A DNA stretch of 64,000 nucleotides from NCBI GenBank assembly GCA_963169105.1, contig OY720642.1, positions 21,012,965 through 21,076,964 on the forward strand, in the 5' to 3' direction. Positions 25,944-36,150 of this stretch are shown here, piece after piece. Position numbers and translations under genes: made by a program. The notes under the pieces are model-generated. The model was not told the origin of the DNA. It saw only the letters and a program-made list of their open reading frames with translations, and searched no databases. The DNA comes from Ceriagrion tenellum. Taxonomy: Eukaryota > Arthropoda > Insecta > Odonata > Coenagrionidae. Numbering within the stretch: the stretch's first letter is position 1; each line of letters begins with the position of its first letter.

Positions 25944-25980
25944 ATTTCAAAACGGCTCTTACTTAAAAAAACACGCCTCG
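25944..25980 (-). repeat. Mariner right terminal inverted repeat
   Basis: This is the reverse-complement partner of the left terminal repeat, ending at the TA dinucleotide at 25981-25982. Confidence 0.85.
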
Positions 25981-26086
25981 TATTTAACCGAAACCCAAAT
26001 TGAAGTTATTATCTCATGTGCTTATCAAGAGTAAAGTAAATGCTTATCAGAAATTTTGGATGATAAAGTTCTCTGAAAATCCATAC

Positions 26087-26779
26087 ACTAAGGCCGGTAT
26101 TCATAGACGGGATAAATAATCAATGATTGCTGAATCTACGATTATTCGTCAGTCATAGATTATTTGATTTATGTATTCATAGACAGAAAACATTCTCCAA
26201 TTCATGAATCACTGATTCATGAATCTCTAATTATTTGGGATAATCTGTAATTGGTGAATTACAGATTGGATGTCAATTGATCGTCATCGGCAATCACATA
26301 CACCAATATATCCGAACGAATTTCCATTGCACGGAAATCCTAATCAATTCAAGGTAATCAGTAATCCTAATCAATTCAAGACGTTCATATAGAGTATTCT
26401 ATGCCTTTTGCACCGTATAAAATTGTAAATTTGGAACGTAAAGACACGAATATGTCGTAAAAAATCACACAACTACCGACGTCCAACAAAGAAAAACTCT
26501 AATTAATTACGGCCGAGAGCTTCATTCACGAATCAATGATTATTTGGCCAAATAATTACAGTTTGCTTGACTATGAATACTACAACTATAAACAATGATT
26601 ATTTGACGACTATGAATACATAATAATCAGAGAATGATGAATCTCTGATTCAAGAATCATCGATTGACGAATCACTGATTCTTTGACGACTATGAATAAG
26701 AAACCGTAATTAATTAGAGATATAATCATAGATTGAAACGAATCTGTAATTATTGAGGACTATGAATACCGGCCTTAGT
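26087..26779. mobile_element. MITE-like element with 20 bp perfect terminal inverted repeats
   Basis: ACTAAGGCCGGTATTCATAG (26087-26106) is repeated exactly in reverse complement at 26760-26779, bounding 693 bp. Inside, the terminal core TATTCATAG(A/T)C recurs. There is one more copy in the left orientation at 26174-26184 and three in the right orientation at 26569-26579, 26608-26618 and 26688-26698, besides the two terminal copies. The flanks of these copies are full of ATGATTATTTG and GATTCATGAATC-like palindromes, so the element could fold on itself. The central 250 bp carry a short duplicated phrase (TAATCCTAATCAATTCAAG, at 26339-26357 and again about 30 bases on) and no transposase. I could not identify a target-site duplication; the outer ACTAA/TTAGT are part of the inverted repeat. 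The superfamily is unknown; a PIF/Harbinger or hAT derivative is possible. Confidence 0.8.
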
Positions 26780-29700
26780 TCGTAAATGTATAGAAGGGTA
26801 GTTAAAACGTAATTTTCTCATTCTAGCAAATTGAGAGGTTATATCTTTCAGTAGTTTAGCAGTCTAAATGGTGTATTTTCTAGATTCGGGCGCTGCGTAA
26901 ATAGAAACCTTCACTAATATCCCTTCTCTGAGATCGAACGTCTTTAACAATTTCCTTTCGCAGTTATTTGCGATCAACTTCGTCGGCCACAGCGAGGGAA
27001 TGGCCCTTCTTTCCAAAAACATGGATATCAGCCCGCACTTTCATTCGATTCGTCGCGCGAGGAGTGGGAAAACATTTTCCTAGCGTCCAACTCTGAGTCC
27101 TCTCTTCTGGATTCCCCCTCCTCTCCCCCCACCACCATTCTCCCCCTTTTCCCCTCTTCTTCCTCCTCTCTTTCGCCTGGATTATCCCCTGGGAGCCCTC
27201 GATCTCCACTTTTTCCTCCTCGCATCCCTCTACCCACGCCTTCCCTTTACTCTTCCTGTTTATCCGAGTGCCCCAAATTTCTCACAACCCGAAAATTTCC
27301 ATCGTTCACATTTCTTACGCCAAGCTGCCCACCCTCCCTCCCCGCCCACTCTCATCTACCCACGGACCACAAGTCCTCTCCATCCCTCTCTCACTTTTAT
27401 TCTTCGTATTTTGCAAACTCTTCGCAGAAAATTCTTCCACAAAAATCATCATTTTCTCTTTGCCCCTCCTCTCTCTCCCAGTGCTCGTTTGTTTGTGAAA
27501 CGCCTTTCTTGCGTCCTCAGTCTTCGAAGCTGTCATTCATTCAATGTCCTCTCGCACCAAGTCCATAGTTTCCACTCCCTCTCCGCTAGTCGCCAACTGA
27601 GGAGCCTATTTTTTCAAAAATTCCCAGAGGATTCATAAGATATGAAAGCCTATATAGTTAATTTAAGATTTATTTTTGACCGTTTAATTTTACATTCTTA
27701 AATTTTCGGCACATGAGGCTAAGAATAGTTTTGAAAAATGGACGGTATCCGCTCTTGGTTCAAATTGACTGACCAGTCGACAATAATGATGTGTTAAACA
27801 TTGTAACACAACGCGGGCCTCCATATTCTTTTCCCATCGCGTGGGAGAAATAACAATTAAACACCCACCATGCTTAACTTTTCGAGGTGAAACAATAGGG
27901 AAACGGAGGGCAGAGCCATAGCCGACAATGAAGAATTGGGGAGGGGGATGAATAGAAAAGCACGAGCGAGGAGTGACAGCAGAGTTCTTGAAGGGAACGG
28001 ACGTGTGGTGGGGGTTCTGTGCCATATTCCGGAGGAAGCGGACATTCAGCCGCGATACTGGGGCCAGAGAGAGAGAGACCCTGATACAGGACTACCATTC
28101 GTGCAGATGCTGTGATCACATTACGCCAGGACTACGGGTTCCGGAGGCTGTTAGGCTAGAGTGACACCAGCCACGTATCAACCTGTATTGTCAACAAGAG
28201 CGTAAATATGGACTTTAATTCTGTATTTTAAATAAGCCATACAACCCAGTTGGGTACAACCCGGATTAGAGGTTGATGCTAGTTTTGTTGAATTTAAATT
28301 GGAGTAATGAATGTTTAAAGAAGATATATGGCTTAATTCAAAGAAGTTGATTATCATAAAATGTTTAAAGATAAGTAAATCATTTGAAGTAACTGTATGA
28401 GGTGCAGAATATTACAATTGTCTGGGTCATGACCTTAAGTTAAAGGTAAAGATATATTATACTTTGTTTTTGTGTGTCTTGATTCAATGATATGATTTTG
28501 TCTGATCAATTAAATAGCTAGTTATCACGTATCGCATGTTGTTTTGTGTTTCTCATGTTATCTACCGCAGAGAAGGCTGGGGCAATTGAAAAAGGTAGGA
28601 GACCGTGGTTAATTTATCTCACATTTATTTTCCATTTTGATACTCACCACGTGGGCATTTTGAGTTAACGATAATAGAGATTGTTTCCATTTCCGACCCA
28701 CAACGTGGGGTGTCGGGTTGCATTGTTAATATTTTACAACATCTAAGTTTGTTTCACTACTCGATGTCCTTTGAGCAATCAAACATCGCACAGTAATATT
28801 TTTCTGATCTCCCTCACAATCAGCACGTATTTTAGCGACTATATCCGCGCTAATATTTCCTTGGAGTCAAATGACTTCAGTGAAAGAAAACAAGAGCAAT
28901 CTAACAACCAAGTTTAGATCGGGCAACTGAATTCACTCCAATTATACAAATTTTATCCCAATTGTGAAGATGAAAGGAAAAAATCAGGTTTAGGAAGAAA
29001 TACCATTAAAAAAGGAAACATACAGCGATGGAATGAATTCACATCCTATTTTATGCAATTCTGGGTGTAAATAATGAGATTTATTGACTTCGCTGGAGAA
29101 TATCATATTATTGACTATGCTAGAAGAAATATTATACATTGTTTAATGTATGAGAAAATTCCAAGATGAAATCAAACGGAGTGATACATAAAATAAGGAC
29201 GAATTTGAAAGGATGTAGGAGAAAACAAGGAACTGAAGGAATATATATGTGATGGGGTAAAAGGTAGTAGAGATAAAGAATAGAGATGGATACTGAATAA
29301 GAGTTGCAGAAATATTTTACCAGATATGTTAGTTTTTACGGTGACATAACGTTATCTACATATTTTCTGCGCTTTTATTCGGGTTTTTTCTAGTTTCTTA
29401 CACATTACAAAGTGATCTACTAAATGTACCGTTTTCTTCAAGTTTTGATTTCAAATCTATACATTCCATACAAAATATTGAACTAAATACTTCGACTTTC
29501 GCAAAAACGTTCATTTCCGTTCGTAATTCTCATCGGTGATATACACACACAGGTATAATATTACTTTGAGAAGCATTCAGATCAACCTCTCCGTAGGGAG
29601 ATGGCGAATCCTTATTCACTGCCTCTTTCATTCCGGCGAATCCTAAAAAGAGCCTCCGTCCAACGGATCTTTTCAAGGGAATAAGTTAAGACCGCGTTAG

Positions 29701-31399
29701 GAAAAGAGGTACGCACGCGACACGCTCGTTGATCGGGCAGTGCACCCTGCACGCTCACCGCTCCTCGCGCTCTTTCGCGAAGGCGAGTGCCGATTCATTC
29801 CCATCTCCCTTTATCATCTCACTCTCTCTCTTCTCTGATACATTTTGCGCCTTTGTTTTGGAGCTTCTCTCTCCTTCAGATATTTAGTTCCCCACGCTCA
29901 CCCGCGTCTATTGCCATCCAGCGTTAACCCTTTCACACCCTGCTTCATTTGAATCCTTCTTAAGTCTCTTCTCCGTTCTTTGTACTAAACCCTGAGAAAT
30001 TCTGCGTTACCGAATGAGCGATGTTATTTGATTCTAGAGGTGAATGAGTATCTTCATTTTTAGCTAGCGATTTGTTTTACATTAAATGGTTAAAAATGAA
30101 GCGCAGTTTTCTGAGGGGATGATAGATTGAATCATTTTCCTGTGAGGTATTTTTACGCCATAGTGTATCTCCTTGTCGAGAACTACTTAAGGAACTGTAA
30201 TTATAATGCGTTAAATACATCCAAATCCTATTCCACTAAAAGCGGGTTTAAACCCTGGTGAAAAACAGCACATTGCGCACGAACAAGAATAGTAAATGAA
30301 ATGTGATGATGATATCAACTTATTCTTTCAAAGACTGAAATTCAAAAGAAGTGGTACGATGGGATAATTATAAGATCGAAAAACTCAGCATGAATTCTGA
30401 TTATGTTCCAACTTGTGATTAGGCAAATTAATTTTATTTTTACTGTGGCACATTTGATATGGTATACTTTGTTTAGGCAAGAATTATATTGGTTAATTTT
30501 ATCATCTAAATCCGTAATAACTGTTGATGTTAGATTCGTTAATTATCCAATGTTTCCATATCAGGGATATCTAACCTTATCTTAAATTCGTTAAAAAAAC
30601 GGAATGCATTTTCTTACATTATATGTAACTCACAGATTTAAAAAAGGACAGGGATATAAGTAGAAAACAGGTTGAGCAGGGGATGTGAAATGAGCATTGA
30701 ATGTCTTGGTTAGGAGTCATTATGTATGCACTTTAATGTCTCGTGTGCATATAAACTATCGGAACATTATGTTATTTGTGCCAAAAAACTATCTTATACA
30801 TATGTTAGAGTTATTGTCAGAGGATTTAAGTGATTTTCACAAGGAAAAGTTGTAGCACATACGGGAATAAGTAGCTAACAAACGTACGTTCTAGTTACAA
30901 GCAAAAAATTATAACTTGAACAGAATACGTAGAGCACACATGCATAGAATGACACCAATAAGTTTCTCCGAAGATCTTTATGCATAGAAACCTGGGTCAT
31001 AGGATTCGTCATCGTGCGGAAGGTGTCATGTGAGGCTAAATTGCAGAGAAAAATTTCCATGTGGACAAAAAGGAATATATTTCAACCCATTATTACACCT
31101 GTATCTACCTGAAATAACAATTAAATAAAAAAATAAGGATTATAGAGTGCCATTGGACATTGTGCACCATTTTACCGCCCTCAATTAATTTTATACCGCA
31201 TAAAAAGAGCAACACCAAGCTCCAACAAAACACATCGGACTTCTTTCCCTCTCTCTTTTCTATGATCCTGTGGTCTGCCTTGTTCATGTATTGCGTCCTT
31301 CAGCTCCTATTTGTACATCAAGGATGCGGGCGGCAGGTGGGGTATGATTGTTGGTGTACATACATTTTCCGTTTCCATTTATATCTTTTCTATTCCATA
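26780..31399. other. No recognised gene; pyrimidine-rich island at 27.06-27.56 kb
   Basis: The first part includes a C/T-rich island of about 500 bases (27060-27560). Next comes AT-rich DNA, and then a small patch of CpG-containing, less AT-rich DNA at about 29690-29830. No exon, RNA gene or terminal-repeat element could be supported. Confidence 0.5.
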
Positions 31400-31404
31400 T
31401 GTGG

Positions 31405-32450
31405 ACCTATTGGTACAGTCAAAAGTCTCTTCGTTTACCTCACCTTACCTATTAGGCCACTCAAACCTCAGAAGGTTTTTGGCCTCACCAACAACTCTTC
31501 GCCATCTCTTTTTGTCTTCCATCCAGTCAACGTCTGCTCCCATTCTTCTCATGTCCTTTCTAATCTGGTCTTTCCAGCGTAGTTGTGGTCTTCCCAAAGG
31601 TCGCTTTCCTCTTGGTAGGCCTTCTGACACCGCTCTAATTGTAGCATATTCTCCTCTTCTCCACATATGACCTGCCCACCTAAGTCTTCTGCCTTTGACT
31701 TGTGCTATTATATCTGGGTCCTTATATAGCTCCCTTAGCTCGTTGTTCGTTTGGATTCTTCACATTATGTCTTCGTTTATGGGACCATAGATGCTTAAAT
31801 GGGACCATAGATGCTTTAAATTTTATTTTCGTAAACTATCAGCTTTTTTCTGTCTGTTTAGACATTGTCCATATTTCTGACCTATACAAGACCACTGATT
31901 GTACGATGGTCTTATAGATCTGTAGTTTAGTTTTTCTAGATAAAAATGTGCTTTTTAGAAGCCCTTATAAAGCCCAGTTACATCTGTTAGCATTAAATAT
32001 TCCGGTATTTATTTCTATCTCCTCTTGATTTGTCTGATCAACATTTACTCCTAAATACTTAAATTCCTTTACTCTTTCAAACGTAAAATTTTCTACCCTT
32101 ACAGAATCGTTAATGTTGTCTATGAGTTGGCTAAACCTAAGATATTTTGTTTTCTGCTCATTTATTTCCAATCCTACTTTTTTTGCTTCTCTTAATAGAA
32201 TTTTGGCAAGGCTTGTTAAGCTAATTTCATCTTCTGCTAGTAAAGCTATGTCATCTGCGAAGGCTAAGACATTAACTTTTGCTCCTACTTCTATTCCATG
32301 ATCTTGCAATTTTACCTTTTTTAAGGGGCTTTCTACAGCCAGATTAAATAGTTGAGGAGAAAGTCCATCTCCTTGTCTGACCCCAGTTAGCACACAAAAT
32401 TATCTTCACAATTCGTTATTGATTCTACCTTTACATCGTTTTACTTTACT
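31405..32450 (-). pseudogene. Decayed non-LTR reverse transcriptase fragment (second LINE family)
   Basis: Read on the minus strand, this begins at about 32440 in the middle of an RT domain: TGVRQGDGLSPQLFNLAVE, then VLAFADDIALLAED (RT active site, near 32270), then a thumb-like region ending FKYLGVNVDQ. The frame breaks at about 31965. Remnants resume with IYGPINEDIM, a stop where Trp is expected, RIQTNNELRELYKDPDIIAQ, and a C terminus containing GEYATIRAVSEG and KRPLGRPQLRWKDQI, ending near 31440. The C-terminal signature differs from the 4.4-7.2 kb LINE, so this is a different, older family, RTE-like or related; clade uncertain. The N-terminal half of the RT and the endonuclease are missing. 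A 16-20 bp phrase (GGGACCATAGATGCTT) is tandemly duplicated at 31780-31815. Confidence 0.85.
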
Positions 32451-33489
32451 TCAAAAAGTCTCATTGTTTTCCGTTCTTCTGGTTTTCAGTACTTATTTAA
32501 TTTTCAGACTTCTGGCTTAAATAAAGATGTTTAGATAAATTTATGACTTAGCAGTTTCTTTTCGGACTGCGTGGAAATTATTAGTAAAACTCACCATTCA
32601 ATAGTGGATATTATTATGAGAATGAATAATTATAAGGATATGAAAGGGAAGAATCAACAACGAATATATACTGCAAATAAATGTGAAGAGAGCTAGCTTA
32701 CTTAAAATCACGCTGGTAAACGACACGACCCTTGCGGCCACTTTCTGTTCCATTGCATCGGCCTTAAAACATTTTGGTGAAATAATAGTGATGACAAGAG
32801 CTACCAAGGAAGTGGTATGATAAAGTGTGCCCAGAAAGTTATAAAGTATGCCAATAAGAATTATAATGGAGTTAAAATTTAGTTGAAAATCAAACGGGCA
32901 AGAAAGCAGAACTACACCAACATTTGCATTGGTGACCGATGCTGATGATGATTTAGTGATTACATATTTAAATTAATTTTCTCCATCCCATCTTGGGGGT
33001 AGCCTGCTGGGTAATATGTGGATTTAATTGTCGCCTTTATCTCGTCTTCTTGTTTCTCCGGAACTCAAATTGCTACAGCCTTTCCGTATCCTGGCTTTAA
33101 GAACAGTCACCTTAGCTAAGCAGATCAATATTTTGATGGACAATTGTTTTTTCGGATTGATGAATACTGATGATTATCATGATAATTATCACGGTTTTGC
33201 ATGAATAAATTAGCATGTGCCAGTACCACCGTATGCAATAGCATATAAAAAATTGCCATGCAAAAATTCTTTCAAAAATGCAGTCCTTAAATTCCATCTC
33301 TGATGAGTCCTCTGATTGAGCGGCCGTTCCTTTAACTGGCCAAGGCCTCGGTTCCGTTGCAGCCGGATAAGAGGGAATGTGCAGTAGTTATTCATACAAT
33401 GTAGGTCATGTTTTCGTGAAAAGCCACCATTTGCAGACCTCGGCGATAGCTTACTATTTGGTAGTTGGGTATTATGTGGGTATGCAAGT
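32451..33489. other. No recognised gene
   Basis: AT-rich DNA. The 5' part of the neighbouring LINE fragment is not recognisable here, so the fragment was truncated before or after insertion. Nothing else is supported. Confidence 0.5.
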
Positions 33490-34373
33490 AGATTTTATTC
33501 TCCCACCTTCCAACTTCTCCTCCTTCCAGACCCCATCCCACCCCAGCACCAGGAGCCCATCCCGTCTCTCCTTTTCTGGAGCGTCGCCCTCAAAACTAAC
33601 CCCGCCCGTCAACCGCCTACCCCAACCCGAACCCGCCACCCACAACCCTATCCCCAGAAAACCGTCCCTTCTCTTCATTGCCCTCTCTCTCCGAGTGCCT
33701 TTCCCCCCCCCCCCCCTCGCCTCACATCTCTAAGCCCCTGGACGGGCGGGGCTTCCTCTCTGGCACGGAGGCCGGCAACATTTGGGAAAGAGAAGCAGAG
33801 AGCCGGAGAGAGCGGGTAGGGCGGTTAGCGGGGGAGGAGGGTAGGGGATCCAGTGGAGTCTCAACGGGGGAAGGGTGTGGGGGGTGTGTTTTCCTCCCTC
33901 CCCTTGAAGCGAGCGGCGTCCGCGGCCTTCACCCCGCCAGCACCGAGTCTCCCTCCACTCCCTTACTCTCTCTCTCAATCGCCTAAAGCACCCATCTAGG
34001 CCTCCCCCGCCTCCCCTAAGCCTCCCCATGGCGCCCCCGCCTCCCCGCTCCCTCCACTTCCCCGCACCCACCGTCGCCGCTGCTCGCGCTCAAGGGACCG
34101 TTAGCCGGGTCGATATTTCTCTCTCTCCCCCCACACTCGCCTCCTCCCCCCTCGCGACCCCTCCTTTCCTCTCTACCCGGCCACTCCCTGCTCTCCATCT
34201 CTCCTCGCCTCCTCCTCCTCCCCCCCCGCGCCACTCCCCCCCGTTCCCTCGCCGCATCCAAAAGGAAGGGCACATATCACTCTCCATCTCCCTCACTCTT
34301 TCTCTCCTCATCCTTTCTCTCTCCACTCGTCCTCTCGTCTCGTCTTTCTCTCTCCCACTTTCTCTCTACCTTT
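33490..34373 (+). other. GC-rich, strongly C-biased block
   Basis: This is the most GC-rich stretch of the window, with a run of about 15 C near 33704-33718, many CpGs, and a switch to G-rich sequence at 33780-33900 before returning to C-rich. Open frames of 60-180 codons exist on both strands in several phases, with Pro/Ser/Arg/Gly-rich translations and no domain. It could be a CpG-containing promoter or 5' UTR region of an unseen gene, or simple-sequence expansion. I favour the latter. Confidence 0.4.
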
Positions 34374-35300
34374 CCCTCTGTCTCGTCCAAACACCTCTTG
34401 TTCTTTTCCTCTCCCCTTTCCCATCTCGTTCTGTCGCTCTTGGTGTCATCTCTTCCAAAAAAGAAGACCTCTTTTTTTCATGTCGCTTTTCTTTCAATAT
34501 TCTACTCGTCTTCTCGTTCATTCCGAGCCTATGTCTTTCTTTTCTCTGTCCCATTTCCCTTTTCTCCATTTAAAGTTAGCCTCAGAATGGTTTTGAAGAC
34601 TACATTCTCTCACTTTATTATGGGAAGCTGCTAAAATATTGGCTCCAAAATCTCATTCATGTTCCCAAGATCAGTTTTCCTTCCGCAGTAATCAGTCGTC
34701 ACCTCTACTCCTTTCCTCTACCTACAGCCTCAACATTTCCCTCTGTCTCGTCCAAACACCCTTTGTTCTTTTTCTCTCCCCTTTCCCATCTCGTTCTTTC
34801 GCTCTTGGTGTCATCTCTTCCAAAAAAGAAGACCACTTTTTTTCATGTCGCTTTTCTTTCAATGTTCTACTCGTCTTCTCGTTCATTCCGAGCCTATGTC
34901 TTTCTTTTCTCTGTCCCATTTCCCTTTTCTGGATTTAAAGTTAGTCTCAGAATGGTTTTGAAGACTATATTCTCTCACTTTACTATGGGAAGCTGCTAAA
35001 ATATTTGCTCCAAAATCTCATTCATCTCATTTATGTTCCCAAGATCAGTTTTCCTTCCGCAGTAATCAGTCGTCACCTCTACTCCTTTCCTCTACCTACA
35101 TCCACTACCTTTCCCTCTGTCTCGTCCAAACACCTCCTGTTCTTTTCCTCTCCCCTTTTTTCTGCATGTAAAGTTAGCCTCAGAATGGCTTCGAAGACTA
35201 TATCCGCCCACTTTACCATGAGAAGCTGCTAAAATATTTTCTTCATAATCTCAACTATGTTCCCAAGATCAGTTTTCTTCTGCAGTAATCAGTCATCATC
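34374..35300 (+). repeat. Tandem repeat, about 365 bp unit, 2 full copies plus a partial third
   Basis: The phrase CCCTCTGTCTCGTCCAAACA starts units at 34374, 34739 and 35113, so spacings are 365 and 374 bp. Copies one and two are nearly identical. They differ by scattered substitutions and a local duplication of about 9 bases (CATCTCATT) in copy two. The third copy lacks roughly 145 bp of the C/T-rich middle and then continues with the shared AAAGTTAGCCTCAGAATGG and GTTCCCAAGATCAGTTTTC segments before decaying near 35300. Frames open in each copy are out of register and look non-coding. This fits unequal crossing-over in a pyrimidine-rich sequence. Confidence 0.85.
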
Positions 35301-35959
35301 GTAGCAATATGTTGTTGGCTACTTTGCAAGAATTTTACTCTCTCTTCGATTTTTTAGTGAATAAGAGGTTGAATAATTAGTCATTTTCAATATAGGGACA
35401 ACTTAGAAAATGCCAGACCTTTCATAACATTCCATTGAAAATCTCCCTTTCGGGCAGTAGCCATTGAAAGTCAATATTCTACCCACGTCACTACCCTTCG
35501 CCTTTGCCTCCTTTCTTCTCTCACTCCATATATTTAACCATTTTTTCCCAGCACCTTGCTCTCCTCCTTTCATCATATTCTGTCATTTCTATTAGCTGTC
35601 AAAACGTACCTCTTTTCGTGTATACCTCATTCTTCTCTCCTTTTTGTTCTTGTGGTTTTCTCAGCCTGTTCGTTTTACAGTTTTACAATTTTCTCTCTTC
35701 CTGCTAAATCAGCTGGTAATTTGTAATAGACAGTCAAAAACATAGATCACTTATGCGGTTAATGCTACACAGATTGAAAAACAAGGAACGAATGGATTTA
35801 GTGTATAGGGAGGTTGGAGGAAAACCTGGCGTCGGAACAATCCCACTCTTGACAAAAGACTTCAAGGGGATCTATATTTTATGATAGAAATATTTTCTTT
35901 ACTGAAGACAGTTCTCTCCAATACTGGCCAATTCAATACAAATTCCACAATTCGAAAGA

Positions 35960-36150
35960 TGAAAAGACGCAACCATGCCCCAGTAGGCGAAGAATCATCC
36001 TGGCGGGATTAGAATCTAAAACCTCAGGTTTTTTACGTTCTATAATGGAAATAGCACCTTAATTACTCTCCACATAGCACCAACAAGAGTCTATCGGTGT
36101 GTTACTGAAAGACCTCGGCTACCACTGGGATTCTAAACCGGGTCTTTGTG
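35960..36150 (-). mobile_element. Possible degenerate tRNA-derived SINE
   Basis: On the minus strand a B-box-like AGATTCTAATCCC lies at 36005-36017. A weak A-box-like GAGTAATTAAGGTG lies upstream of it at 36055-36068, at tRNA-like spacing, followed by GCCAGGATGATTC. A second B-box-like GGTTTAGAATCCC lies near 36124-36136. Neither box is perfect and no end was found. This may be one SINE with an older one next to it, or chance. Confidence 0.35.

Larger units (their letters stand above)
25202..25980 (+). mobile_element. Internally deleted mariner transposon
   Basis: This is a class II element of 779 bp flanked by TA on both sides (25200-25201 and 25981-25982), the target used by Tc1/mariner transposons. 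Terminal inverted repeats of about 35-37 bp are clear. The left begins CGAAGCATGTTTTTAAGTAA, and the right, read inward on the minus strand, begins CGAGGCGTGTTTTTTTAAGT; both end in TTTTGAAAT. Autonomous mariners are about 1.3 kb, so roughly 500 bp are missing from the middle. The few differences between the repeats and the broken transposase indicate an old, non-autonomous copy. Confidence 0.92.

Noticed and set aside
34028..34573. 181-codon + strand frame in the C-rich block.
   Set aside because: Pro/Ser/Leu repeats reflect CTCC-type simple sequence. The frame runs into the tandem repeat, and the other copies do not keep it in register.
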